The notes: a model not told the origin generated them from the sequence alone. A stretch of DNA of 64,000 nucleotides from Tenebrio molitor (GCF_963966145.1 NC_091049.1:5022001-5086000); one strand, 5' to 3'. Numbered from the stretch's first letter, positions 41,831 to 53,410 are shown. A program made the numbers and translations.

Positions 41831-44814
41831 GGGAGGGCCTAGGTGGGCCTGGCCCACCCCAAAATTTGCAGGCCCACCTGTGTGCCCACGTTAAGGAAAC
41901 TAAGAAAATATTTTTGAATTATTTAGAACAAGAAATATAAGTACCTAATCTGAAAAGTAACAATATCCTTTACATACCTAAACATTTTTGCCCATAAAAA
42001 TACTTGAGTCATTAAATCAGACCTGTCCGTCCAAGCTATCGACAACGTTATCATTATCAACTGCTTAGTCGTCAAAAAACAATCATATGGGTTAATTCCC
42101 GGTTCAGCTTTCAGTTTCTTTCTTTCGTCTTTACCGTCTGGTTTTATAATTGACATTTTATTTTGTGGACTGTGGTACTGTGTTACTGATTAAAATGAGT
42201 GGTAAAAGAACAATACAAGATTTTTTTTCGTCACATAAGAAGCAAAAAAAAAGTGAAGAATCGTCAGAGGAACCATCAACAAGTACAAAAGTTACTGAAA
42301 ATCAGCCTCCTGGCTTTGAAATACTCGTTGAAAGCGCCGAAACTGAAGTTGCCCTTGTGTCCAGTCCTCAATATACACCGGATCTTCAACTTGAAAGTGA
42401 CGTCTTATCAGACTCAGAGTCCGACCCTGGTGGAGATGATGAAAAATCCCCCGAATTTAACGAATGGTTGTTGGACAAAAATAAGCAAAGTGAAAAAGAA
42501 AAGCCATCGATTCACAAACAACCTCCAGGACCAGGAGATATTTCACAAAATGTTACTGATGGACCCACGCAACCAATCTTGAAGTTATTTCCGAGAACGA
42601 AATTTAATGATAAATTTAGACAATTTAATAGTTCATGGTATAAACTCTACCCTAGCTGGTTGGAATATAGTGTATTAAGTGACGGTGCGTTTTGTTTTGT
42701 GTGCCGACATTTTTCAGTAAATCCTAGTCAAGTGTTTACTAGTGTTGGTTTTAAAAATTGGAAAAGAGCTTTAGAGAAAGAATCTGGATTTAAACAGCAT
42801 GAAACTAGCTCCGAGCACAGAAACTGTCATCTAAAATGGATTAACTATAGTCAGGTAAAGTCAAATCCAAGAATATCTGTGGCCAGTCAGATTAATGAAG
42901 CTCATTTGGCTCTAGTAAAAGAGAATCGTGAATATTTAGGAATCGTCATTGATATTTTAATGTATACTGCCACACAAAATATTGCACAAAGGGGACATCG
43001 TGAAAATGAACAGAGTTCTAACCGGGGAAACTTTTTAGAATTATTAAAACTTTTTTCGAAATACAATCCCATTATTAAAAAAAAATTAGATGAAGATCTA
43101 CCCCAAAACGCAAAGTATACAAGCCCGCAAATTCAAAATGAAATTTTATATATATGTTCTAAAATGATTTTAGACCAAATAAGTGCTGAAGTTAATCAGG
43201 CTACATGCTTCGCTGTAGTGTGTGACGAAACAAAAGACATTTCCAAAACAGAACAAATTTCGGTAGTGTTACGTTATTATTTAAAAGGAACTATTTATGA
43301 ACGATTTATAGGATACAAAGCCGCAAAAGATTTGAACGCTCAAGCACTGCTAACTTATCTTAAAGAACTATTAATTCGATGTAAAATAGATTTACAAAAT
43401 TGTGTTGCTCAAACATATGATGGAGCAAATGTGATGAGTGGTCGCTTAAATGGGGTTCAAAAACTTTTCCGTGATGAAGTTCCAAAAGCTGTGTATGTGC
43501 ATTGTTTCAATCATCGTATAAATTTAATTACTGTGGATATTTGCAAAAGCCTAGCCCACGGAAAGACATTTTTTGATCTCTTAGAAGCACTTTACGTTTT
43601 CATATCTGGCTCTGCAGTTCATTCCAAATTTATAGAAACCCAAGTGCTTTAAATCCCAAAAGAAAACCTATTGAATTAAAAAAAATTTGTTACACACGAT
43701 GGACAGCACAAGTTCAAGCATGTTCGGCATTTAAACAACTAATTACTGAAATACTTGTATTTTTAAATAAATTAATCGTAGATAAAAGTGATCGGGCACC
43801 AGAGGCAAGCGGATTTTTATATCAAATAAATTTCAATTTTATTTTCAATTTATGTATGTATGAAAATATTTTAAAATTACTAAAAGGGGTGAGTGACTAT
43901 TTTCAAAAGGTGTCTTCCAATCTATCGGAGGCGAATATTCTTTTAAAATCTACACAAGACACTTTGAAGGCAATGCGCCAAAATGACAAACAGTTTGCAT
44001 TATTATATTCAGAGAGCGTTAAAATTTGTGAAGATAACAACATCGAAATACCAAGTAAGGACACAAAGCCATCCAGAAGAATTAAAAAGATTCCAAAGCG
44101 ACTAGAACAATATCTCATCACATCAGAACTCGGTATTCAAGAAGAAGAAATGCTTGAAGATTCTCATTTTAAGACTGGAATATTTTTCCCCACATTAGAC
44201 TTAATTTTGCGCGCCATGGATGATCGCTTCAATAAATGCGAACATATTATCAACGCTGTCAGTGTTTTTCATCCAGAAAGTTCTGTGTTTTTAAAATACG
44301 AGTGTGTGGAACCTCTTGCTGCCCATTATGAAATAAATTTGGAAGCCCTTAAAGCAGAACTTATCATTTTGCCACAAACAATCGAGCGCTTTGAAAGTGA
44401 AAAAAATGTTAAAATTACAAACATTTTGCAATTTTTAGATATGCTAGAAGTTTATAAAATAGTTTTTCAACAAGTGTATCAACTAACAGTAATCTCAGTG
44501 ACAATACCAGTTTCTAGTGCCGGTTGTGAGAGAACATTTTCCTGTTTGAGGAGACTTAAAACATATATTCGGAACAAAATGACTGATGAAAGACTTGATC
44601 ATCTGGCAATAATAAATATTGAACAGTCTACCGCAAAAGCTCTAAACACGGATGAAATTATCAACAAATTTGACGACAGTCATAATAACAGAAAAATTGC
44701 TTTACACTAAGGTAAGTTTTTTGTGTGTTTTATGCCTTAATTAAGCAGCCCACCCAAAAAAATTGTTGGCCCACCTGTGGCCCACCTAATATTAGCAACC
44801 TGGCTACGCTCCTG
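41816..44814 (+). mobile_element. hAT element (ZMYM1-like transposase) in Copia-2 gag
   Basis: The 2,999-bp element has CAGGCGCGTAGCCA at the left and the inverse of CAGGAGCGTAGCCA at the right. Subterminal GGCCCACCTGTG blocks repeat at both ends. An exact 8-bp duplication GTGCATTA flanks it. A single plus-strand transposase gene fills the centre. Confidence 0.94.
42195..44710 (+). pseudogene. hAT transposase, zinc finger MYM-type 1-like, one frameshift
   Basis: Starts at ATG 42195 (MSGKRTIQDFFSSHKKQKK). An acidic Ser/Glu-rich N-terminus leads to a TTF-type zinc-finger region: WLEYSVLSDGAFCFVCRHF, GFKNWKRALEKE and KQHETSSEHRNC. The DUF4371/RNase H-like core follows (LLKLFSKYNPIIKKKL, FAVVCDETKDISKTEQ, AQTYDGANVMSGRLNGVQ and VHCFNHRINL). 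The hAT dimerisation tail ends it (PVSSAGCERTFSCLRRLKTY, then MTDERLDHLAIINIE). The frame from 42195 stops at 43652. A one-base shift near 43640 opens the rest (ICYTRWTAQVQACSAF) to 44710. About 838 codons in total. Otherwise unbroken, so recently active or an assembly error away from intact. Confidence 0.9.
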
Positions 44815-44822
44815 GTGCATTA

Positions 44823-47800
44823 ACTGACACCAGGCTCGTCAAACGTCAATCAATGGAAGAGTACGTATATCAGATCATCTCGTACTCGAATCGTCTCAAC
44901 GCAATCAAGTTCAAAGTAGACGATGAATGAATCGAAACCTTTTTACTTGCTGGCCTTACTCCCGAATACGATCCGCTGATAATGGGTATCACCAGCTCCG
45001 ATAAACCGTTATCAGGCGACGAAATAAAAACGAAGCTCCTTCTAGAATATTCGATGAAAAACGATAACGTCAAAAAAACGCGAGATGATAATGTTGCTAT
45101 GGCGAGTAAATTTCAAAACAGAAACGCACGAGCTCAAAAAACGAAAAATTGTTTCAATTGCAATAAACCTGGTCATTTCAGCCGAGATTGCAGGTTACCG
45201 AAGACGGACGCAACAATTCGAGCCGAGCAAAAAAGGAAACAGCAAGAAAAAGCCTTCTTAGCTTTCTCCACCGCCCATGCTATGGATCCTGATGCTTGGT
45301 ACCTGGATTCGTGCGCTTCAGCGCATTTCACTCATCGTGAGGATTGGCTCGACGACGTCTCTAGCACGTCTGATTCCAAAATCGTGCTCGCGGATAATAC
45401 GAAAATTGAGAGCAAATCCATTGGCTCGACCTTGATACCAATCCAGATTGACAACAAGCCGGACTTCATTAAGGTCCACAATGTCGTTTACGCACCAGAA
45501 ATTTCAACTAACTTACTGTCGGTCAGTAAAATAATCGAAAAAGGCCACACCGTGGAATTCAAAGGATCAAGATGCGAAATAAAATCGAAATATGGAGACC
45601 TTTTAGCAACGGCACATGATCACGGAGGAATCTACAAACTCGATTCAGCTGAACAGTCAGCAAACATCACCACGACGTCACACGCACCCGAATTATGGCA
45701 TCGAAGAGTTGGTCACCCCGGAAACTCCATTGCGGTCCACTTCAAGGAAGCTGTTACCGGCTGCAACTCCGTTCCCGCCACAGAGGGCACCTGCGTTCCG
45801 TGCCTTCAAGGAAAACACCATCGAGGCCCCTTCCCCAAGGATGGTAAACGAGCCGCGAACCTTCTGGACCTGATACACAGCGATCTGTGCGGACCAATGG
45901 AAAACGATTCTCTCGGAAGATCACGATATTTTTTGACCCTCATAGACGACCATTCTAAGAAAATACACGTTTATTTTCTACGCCATAAAAATGAAGTTTC
46001 CAAGTGTATTAAAGACTTCAAAATTTTTGCAGAAAACCAGCTTGAACGGAAAATGAAGGCCCTCAGATCCGACAACGGCAAAGAGTACGTCAACAACGAG
46101 TTGAAAGCCTACCTCGAGTCCACTGGAGTACGACATCAACTGACCATTCCGTACACGCCTCAGCAAAATGGCGTAGCAGAAAGGACTAATCGAACCATCG
46201 TCGATGCAGGTCTTCCCAAGGCTTATTGGGCCGAAGCGGTCTCAACGGCAGTTTATCTCATCAACCGCACCCCCACCAGGATCCTCAACTTCAAGACTCC
46301 CGAAGAAGTCTGGACCGGACGTAAGCCCGATATAAGTCACCTAAAAATTTTCGGCTGCAAAACAATGGTTTACGTACTAAAACCTCTTAGGTTGAAGTGG
46401 GATTCACCCACACGAGACGCCATCTTTATAGGTTATCCTGAGGAATCCAAAGGCTATCGATTTTACGATCCGCAAACCCGCAAGGTATTTAAGAGCCGAG
46501 ATGCTGTGTTCATGGAAACAGCATTTCTCGCCCAGCTGAAACGTAACGAAACTAACGTTGCAACTTTCGAGTTAGCTGTTCCTACAGACGACGAAGACGA
46601 CGAAGAACCTCAAACGGCATCACCAACGGCAAGGACCAAGATTCCCGAAACGATCAATGAAGAAGAACCGCAGAACATGTTACGAAAAACCACCAGGAAA
46701 CCGAAACCCAAGAAAGACGACGATTACATTTACTACAAGATAAACGCAATCACCCACGAAAACGAAGACGAGGATCCTCAAACTCCCGAAGAGGCCCTCA
46801 ATTCCCCGCAAAGTCACTTATGGAAATCTGCCATGGAGGAGGAATACAAAGCCCTCATGGAAAACGGCACTTGGACTCTGACAGATCCCAAAGCGAACGC
46901 AAAAGTTTTAAAAATACGTTGGGTTTTTAAAACTAAAAGGGGGAAAGATCAGCCAACCTTGTACAAGGCTAGACTTGTAGCAAAAGGTTGCACGCAGATT
47001 CCAGGTATCCACTTCGAAGAGACCTACTCACCTGTGATAAGGATGGAAACACTACGTTTTCTCATTTCGATGGCTGCAAAATACGACCTGAAAATTCATC
47101 AGCTTGACGTGAAGAACGCATTCCTTCATGGAGATCTGAAAGAAGAGTTATACATCCAGCAGCCCACTGGCTTCGAACAACCAGGGAAAGAGAATCAAAT
47201 TTGTAAGCTCAGAAAGGCCATGTACGGGCTCAAGCAGGATTCAAGAGCGTGGAACTCCAAGCTGAACTCAGTACTTACGAAAATTGGATTCACACGATCG
47301 CAAACAGACCCGTGTATTTACACGAAACGAGCAGGACGAAAAATTGAATTATTAGCAGTCTACGTAGATGACATACTAATTTTCTCGAACGACGACTTCG
47401 CAACTTCGAGCACGAAAAACAGCCTCAACGAAAAATTCCATATGAAAGACCTAGGACAAGTATCAAAATGTTTAGGGATAAATTTCACTCGAGATTGGAA
47501 ACGACATACGATCCACATCGACCAACCAGACTATATCCTCAATCTACTCAAACGTTTCAAGATGGAAGATAGTCACCCGGTGAGGACACCGGAAGATGTG
47601 AATCAGAAGCTGGACTTGCACACCAACGAAACCGAAACGACTCCTATTTTTCCCTATCGAGAAGCGATCGGAGGATTATTGTACATCACGCAAATTTCGA
47701 GACCTGACATCGCCCACGCAGTCAACTATTTGAGCCGCTTCAACCAGAATCCCGATATTGTACACTGGAGAGCCGTGAAACGGATACTTCGATATCTCAA

Positions 47801-48320
47801 GTCCACAATCAGCCTGAAGATGGAATTCTCATCACTTGAAGAAAACACGATCACCGCCTACTGCGACGCAGACTGGGGAAATAACCTCGCAGATCGAATA
47901 TCTACGACAGGATTTATCATTTTCCACAATCGAAATCCTGTATCATGGTCCAGCAAGAAACAACCAACAGTTGCTTTGTCTACAACAGAGGCAGAATACA
48001 TGGCGCTGAGCTACACATGTGAAGAACTCATCTGGCTACGGAGTTTAGCGTCAGAACTCGACCCCACGTCCGTCGAGGAACCTACGACCTTGTACAACGA
48101 CAACAAGGGTGCCGTCGACTTAGCATCTGACGCAGGATTCAGTCAACGAACTAAACATATCGATCTTAGACACCATTTCATACGTCAACTGGTCGAAGAT
48201 GCGAAGATCAAAGTCAAGCTCATCTCTACCCAAGACATGATCGCAGACGCCCTGACGAAACCTTTATGCGTTGCAAAATTTCAGTCATGTATTTCTCACT
48301 ATGGTTTGGTAAATAACTGA
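44823..48320 (+). pseudogene. Copia-2 gag C-terminus and pol
   Basis: After the hAT insertion gag continues (SMEEYVYQIISYSNRLNAIK) to an in-frame TGA near 44927, then LLAGLTPEYDPLI. From 44982 the frame is open for 1112 codons. It has zinc knuckle CFNCNKPGHFSRDC and protease WYLDSCASAHFT (the usual DSGAS glycine is Cys, probably inactivating). Integrase has HRRVGHP...CVPCLQGK, HSDLCGPM, RSDNGKEYVNNEL and GVAERTNRTIVD. Compared with Copia-1, about 14 residues are missing after NRTIVD, before AGLPKAYWAEAV. RT shows QLDVKNAFLHGDL and AVYVDDILIFSND. RNase H shows YCDADWGNNL and STTEAEYMALS. Ends at 48320 with TKPLCVAKFQSCISHYGL. Confidence 0.93.
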
Positions 48321-48585
48321 AAAACCGTGTTACCCTCCAGTCATTTTTGTAATGTTGTATTTTATTTGTTGTATTGTGTTTTTTAATTATGTTGCGCGTT
48401 ATTTTTTGTTTCGCGAATTTTTAATGTAAGAATTCAGAGTTACTCGCGCGATTTATGTGACGCTGTTTAATCCACCCATGATCGACGAATTTTATTTTAT
48501 TATTTTTGTTGAACATTAATTTGATGGGGGGATGTTGAATATGTCAAATTCATGTTATCACATACACACATGCGCACCTGTACTC

Positions 48586-49717
48586 CACAGAACACCTAAG
48601 ATAAGAACTGATTTCCCTATGTTAAAGGTTGGCAACGGAAAATACAGCGCTCCTGGTAGTCCAGTGGCAAACTAAATGACCGCGGGAAAAATTTGAACGC
48701 AACAGTCTTTATAGTGCTCCCTTTTTCAGATATAAGTTTTTTTTAGTTGTCAAGATATTAAAGTGTAAAAAGTAAATTTGGTTTTAAAAAAACCAAACAT
48801 ACTTTTTCACTTGAAAATCTTAACAATTTTAATAGTAGGAAAATAAAATTAAACACATATAAGTATATTTATTATTTATATATTGAACGAAAAACCGACA
48901 CAAATAAGAAAAAAATGTAACAAGATAAAACTCTAAAAATTCAAGAAAACAGATAAACAACAAATTAACATTCACTTGAAAAAAGTAAAAAACAAATCAC
49001 AGTACTATTTACATTTCAGTCTTAATATCCCTCGGATACTGCGGAATACTTCTACTCGCGAATTTACGCTTGTTTGTCAAAACTTCACTTTCACCTGTTT
49101 CACAATAATTATGGTCTTGAAGATGAAAACTGGAAATGCTGTCCATTATTTCACCATCTTGAGAATGTGAGGAAGGTTTTTGATCCAAACCTTTGCAAAC
49201 CGCGGTCAATGTTGTAGACTGATGACATCAACAACTACAAAATCTTCATTTGCAGAATGGTCGTAAGGTTTTGGTACAGAACCGGTGTTTAAACGATCCT
49301 TTCTTTCATTCACAAAACTATTGCCTCAAAATGATGTTCACAAATTTTCCATGCACCAGTTGATGGATTCTGTATATTTACAAGAATACTTCTTTCGGCT
49401 AACTCCCACGACTGAAAAACTTTAGTTTACACAGTTTACATATCAAGTATGGCACTAATCTAAACGAAAACTTTCGGGAAATTTGCCAAGCATCCTTGGC
49501 ATAACCCAAAACGAAACACACAACACATCACACAAGATGGATGCTAGTTCGCAAACTCGCAAAGGCGCAAGCGCGCAAGCTCACAAGAGTCACTAGATGA
49601 CAAGAATGACATTTGCCTGCGCGGTTTATTCAAAATTCCCCCTCTCGCTCCGCGCCCCGACGGTGGCAACGACACTTTTTCCGCTGCCATTTTGCCAATG
49701 CCAGTTTCACCCCCCTT
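48586..49717 (-). mobile_element. THAP-bearing P-like element in the Copia-2 3' LTR
   Basis: An exact 8-bp duplication CTGTACTC brackets 1,132 bp. The left end CACAGAACACCTAAGATAAG resembles the terminal repeat of the P-like element at 29965 (CACAAATCACATATCCTTAG). The subterminal word ACAGCGCTCC also occurs near that element's right end (inverted near 40112). The right end (inverse AAGGGGGGTGAAACTGG) does not match the left, so the terminal repeats are decayed or one end was replaced. It carries a minus-strand THAP pseudogene. Confidence 0.72.
49000..49528 (-). pseudogene. THAP-domain relic
   Basis: The minus-strand ATG at 49528 opens MCCVFRFG. After frame changes the second half of a THAP domain is clear: GAWKICEHHFEA, then SFVNERKDRLNTGSVPKPY, with C-x2-H followed by an aromatic and the VP signature. 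An acidic linker and ESEVLTNKRKFASRS follow to about 49009. The first zinc pair and the FP.D motif are degraded. No catalytic domain is present. Confidence 0.62.
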
Positions 49718-49804
49718 CTGTACTCTGAATAAACCAGTCGTTTACCAGCACTCGTACGTTAATCATTTCGCTCTCCCGAACACCTTCCCGGCCTACGCAC
49801 ATCA

Positions 49805-50270
49805 AAAGTGATCAAAAAGAATCCAAATCAGAGCAAGCGTTGCAAATTATTATCGGTCACGTCGTAGCAAAATCATATGCAAATAAGCGGTCAAAACATG
49901 GGCGTAGACAATTTATGGTCTCAAACGCTACTTAATAAAAAATGATACTTTATGAATTTTAGACGTTGGAATTATAATTGTGAATTTTATTATTATGTAT
50001 TATAAGATAAGGGAAACAATTTATAAGATAAACAAGAGCAACATTTTACACTTGTAAGAGTAAGTAAATTATCAGCTTTATTGCCAAACGCGGCGCCACT
50101 GGTACCGAGATGTTTCGTTGAAATGTCACATTTCAAAATTCAAGGTTGTTGTTGTTGACAATTTAAGTGAGTTAACCTAGAAAACAAATCTTCGATTTCG
50201 GCAATATTTATTATTTACAGAAGTTTATTGAAATTGTAAGCAATAGTTATCCCAGAATAAGTTGTAAAAT
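49805..50270. other. Gene-free stretch
   Basis: AT-rich, with no motif or repeat that I can name. Confidence 0.4.
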
Positions 50271-50832
50271 GGGTTTTACCATTAAAGAGAAGGCATTTTT
50301 ATTACATTATTTTCGAAAGAGGGTGAAACAAGAAAGTGAAGACTGGCCTTACTTTGTACCCCTTACACTGAAGAATTTCAAGCCAGACGTCCGAACCTGA
50401 TGGTATTGGTTATCAACAAGTTTATCAATGTCTTAAAATTATAGTGCCTAATTTTAGCGAATCATAATCCATCATTAAGAAGAAGTCAGGTCAGTCCTTA
50501 GTTCAAATTTTAGAAATGGTGCAAAATGTTCGACAAATTATCAAGGAACATCCCTCAACTTCCATAAGGCGTTTAAGACAGCAAGTTAAATTGAGTTATG
50601 GCAGTTATTGCAAAAATTTTGAAGGAGGATATTAATTTGTTTCCCTTGTGTGTTGCAAGAAATAAAACCTATACATTACCTTAAACAAAATTTCATTATA
50701 AATGAATTTTGGCAATCCATTTCACCTGACAGCTTCATAAGTGTTTTTGGAAAACATGAGGGGCGAGTTTGACTCTTTCTGGACCACAATGGAGAACATT
50801 TAGAGCAGTTTTTTTGAACTTATTTTTTGACC
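50271..50832 (+). pseudogene. Mariner-like transposase relic 1, catalytic core deleted
   Basis: MGFTIKEKAFLLHYFRKRVK, EEFQARRPNL, then VRQIIKEHPSTSIRRLRQQV and AKILKEDINLFP read in successive frames. This is the N-terminal double helix-turn-helix of an insect mariner-type transposase. It jumps directly to FWQSISPDSFISVFG and DHNGEHLEQFF, a typical C-terminal tail. The DDE/DDD domain, about 200 residues, is missing. At least three frame changes and stops are present. Confidence 0.68.
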
Positions 50833-51467
50833 TTGGAGTAATTTAAATGTTTTAAACTGCTAGAAAAGATACGAGTAAGTTCTCAATTAACCAAAAATGA
50901 GAGAATAATAATTTTAGCACTTTTCTTACAGAAAACAACAAAACAAAGAATTATGAAAAATAATTACTTTTAAAATTTTGTAACCAAAGATTACGTGCCT
51001 TATGAAGGAATTTTATGTAACTGTGTGTTTTTTCCTTAATCAGTAATAAATAATAATTAATAATAACTTTCTTTTAAATCTATTATTCATGAATTACAAA
51101 AATTTATAAAGGCAATTAATAATAGATTTTTGAGAGGTAGGCAACCAACAAAACGAGTGTGCACAGCAAGTATATAAAAGTGTCTGATTAGTATACGACA
51201 TACGTTTCGATAAAATAAAAGATGAGGTAGCACTCTTGATTTGGTTTCTTGTTGTTGTTGATCACTCTGTATTCACAAGCTGTCAACACGAAATCAACTT
51301 AACCTCATTTATGCTTCGAAGCCCTGTTTTGTTGTTTCTTGCGTTCCTGATCTGCTTATTGTTTAAAAAAAAGCTTTTTTCAAAGCTAGATAACTTCCAG
51401 TGGTATTACAAAGGTATTGTCTTATTGGTTTTTATAACCTCTCAAATATTTTAGAAGTAATTGCTAA

Positions 51468-52075
51468 AATGGTGTTCACACTTGAACAAAATAAGTTCCT
51501 TATGACGTCTTGTTACCGCAACAGTGTTAACAGAGACGAGGAATGGACATATAGCGTTCAAGCTTGCAAAGAAGAATTTTTAGCCAAGTACCTGGACCAA
51601 AATGTTTTAGAAAAGTGCCTCACGGCTCACATATATCGAATTTTTAATCATTTTGTTCCTACTGGTAGTGTTGAAAAGGGGAAATCGTCGGGTCATCCCA
51701 AGGTGATGGAAAATGTAGTTGAAAATATACGAGATCATTTAGAAGCACATCCGAGAACTTACTAGACTGTCTCGTCAAATTGCAGTACTTACATGCCATA
51801 AAGTTGTTAGAGAACTCGCATTTACATCCATACAACTGTACAATAGCTCCTCCGTAATGATCCTGAAAGCTGCATAAATTATTGTAATTGGTTTCAGAAT
51901 AATCTGTTCACCTGACTTTTCTGTGTTCAGCTATGTGAAAAGTGAAGTGTATAAATGAGAAATTAATAATTTAAACGAGTTAATAGAAGAGATTACCATC
52001 TGTTGTCGTAACATCAAGAGAGTGAGAAGATATTCAGAGCAAAATGGAGGACACTTCGAACCATTCCTTTAATTT
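51468..52075 (+). pseudogene. Mariner-like transposase relic 2, catalytic core deleted
   Basis: The open part 51468-51765 reads MVFTLEQNKFLMTSCYRNSV, then EWTYSVQACKEEFLAKYLDQ and HFVPTGSVEKGKSSGHPKV. ENIRDHLEAHPRT follows, then the second HTH in a shifted frame (CHKVVREL). Next comes the tail FSYVKSEVYK, NELIEEITIC and NGGHFEPFL. Layout is as in relic 1, again without the catalytic domain. Sequence differs, so the two are separate families or old copies. Confidence 0.68.
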
Positions 52076-52217
52076 ATATTGTAACTTTTTTAACTGAATC
52101 ATTGATGTTATTCACCTTCTTAAGTGTTTAATAAATACATAATTTGTTGAGACTTATCAATAATGCATTTCATTGATTTATTTTTATTTAATTTGTCAAA
52201 CTACGCAATAGGCAACC

Positions 52218-52340
52218 AGTAAAACCAGTTTGTTCTGGGGTTGCATATCGTGGATCAGGCTAATATTATCGATTTCTGGTGAAAGAGTCGGCACACAATC
52301 AAAGCCTACTTGGATCCCACAATCATTTATAGACACTCTG
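52218..52340 (+). pseudogene. Possible scrap of a transposase catalytic domain
   Basis: VCSGVA/FWGCISWIRL text resembles the FWG.IS core strand of Tc1/mariner transposases, followed by PTWIPQSFIDT. It is too short to be certain. Confidence 0.3.
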
Positions 52341-52491
52341 AGTTTCACAAGCGATTTACAAATATATATGGTTTGCTATACTTTTTTCTTAAAACAAAAA
52401 AGATGTAGGGCCGCGAATACCAAACTGAATCACCCGGTATATCAATGCTTATCAGTAGTTTTTTTATTGTGAAAATATATACAGTGCATTT

Positions 52492-53408
52492 TTTTTAACT
52501 GTTGCCATAGGGAATTGCATGGTAAAACTTATACCCCCTGTTGATGAAAATATTCAAACCATTTTTGGAACAAAGTTGGAAGATTTTTTAAACTATCGGA
52601 AAGATTACAATTCAATATCCTAAACTGTCGAGAAAAAGTTGTGAAAAAAATATTTCTAGCGGGCCGGAATAATAGTACGTCGAGCGGCCGCCAGAATAGC
52701 GTCCCTGTCGGCTCAACTTAGGCTCAACCAGTACCTGACTATCTCCACTTTTGACACTTCCATTTAAAAAATAGCGAGGTCTCCTGGAGGCTATGATTAA
52801 ATTAGCTTTTGGAAGGCAGAACATGTAAACATTTATTTATTAAAAAAAACAAACCGTTAACCAGAAATTATTAAAGGAAATGTTCAAAGTGTTTTCCTTC
52901 GACTGCTAGACAATGTCCCAAGCGATCTTGAAAATTTCTTCGCGTGTTATTCTCCACAGTTTCTGGTTGACCTCTTAGGCGTTTTTTTTAACTGTTGCCG
53001 TAGGGAATTTGACAAAAAACGTAGTAGGGGATATGGGAACAAAAATTAGGATTTATATTTTAATTTATTATTTATTTTAATCATAGCCTCGAGATCTCGC
53101 TATTTATTTTTTAAATGAAAGTGACAAAAGTCAAAAGTGGAGATGGTCAGGTCTCAGGTGCTAGTTGAGCCGACAGGGACGCTATTCTGGCGGCCGCTCG
53201 ACGTACTATTATTCCGGCGCGCTAGAAATATTTTTTCACAACTTTTTCGACAGTTTAGGATATTGAATTGTAATCTATCCGATGGTTTAAAAAATCTTCC
53301 AACTTTGTTCCAAAAATGGTTTGAATATTTCCATCAGAACAAAAGTTAACAGGCGGTACAAGTTTTACCATGCAATTCCCTATGGCAACAGTTAAAAAAA
53401 ATGCACTG
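52492..53408. mobile_element. 917-bp element with 320-bp inverted arms and a mariner C-terminus
   Basis: Ends start CAGTGCATTTTTTTTAACTG and are flanked by TA (52490-52491 and 53409-53410). The arms (52492-52808 and inverted 53070-53408) stay similar over about 320 bp, including the rare GCGGCCGC at their centres. A third, internal copy of the terminal word lies at 52979-53012. The TA target and ends fit the Tc1/mariner superfamily. Confidence 0.85.
52879..52978 (-). pseudogene. Mariner-type transposase C-terminal tail inside the long-TIR element
   Basis: The minus strand reads ETVENNTREEI in one frame, then RLGHCLAVEGKHFEHFL and a stop in the next. The EG.HFEH.L ending is the common C-terminus of insect mariner-like transposases. 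It is only about 30 residues. It points to the autonomous parent of this element and matches the tails of the relics at 50.8 and 52.0 kb. Confidence 0.6.
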
Positions 53409-53410
53409 TA

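Larger units (their letters stand above)
40747..49804 (+). mobile_element. Ty1/copia element Copia-2 with three internal insertions
   Basis: LTRs start TGTTGAATATGTCAAATTCA and end CTACGCACATCA. Each is only about 115-132 bp once foreign DNA is removed. The 5' LTR (40747-41220) holds a 357-bp MITE. The gag region holds a 3.0-kb hAT element. The 3' LTR (48533-49804) holds a 1.13-kb THAP element. A copia PBS follows the 5' LTR. A G-rich purine tract (GATGGGGGGA) precedes the 3' LTR. Flanking 5-mers ATAGT and AAAGT differ by one base and may be the decayed target duplication. Confidence 0.9.
48533..49804 (+). repeat. Copia-2 3' LTR, interrupted by a THAP element
   Basis: LTR text resumes exactly after the insertion: CTGTACTC appears at 48578-48585 and again at 49718-49725. 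The first 53 and last 87 bp are Copia-2 LTR. The uninterrupted LTR would be about 132 bp, very short for Copia. Confidence 0.87.

Noticed and set aside
49609..49717. Idea that the GC-rich end near 49.6 kb is a CpG promoter
   Set aside because: It belongs to the THAP-element end inside the Copia LTR and there is no gene start next to it.
40742..49809. A clean 5-bp target duplication for Copia-2
   Set aside because: ATAGT and AAAGT differ by one base, so it is mentioned only as a possible decayed duplication.
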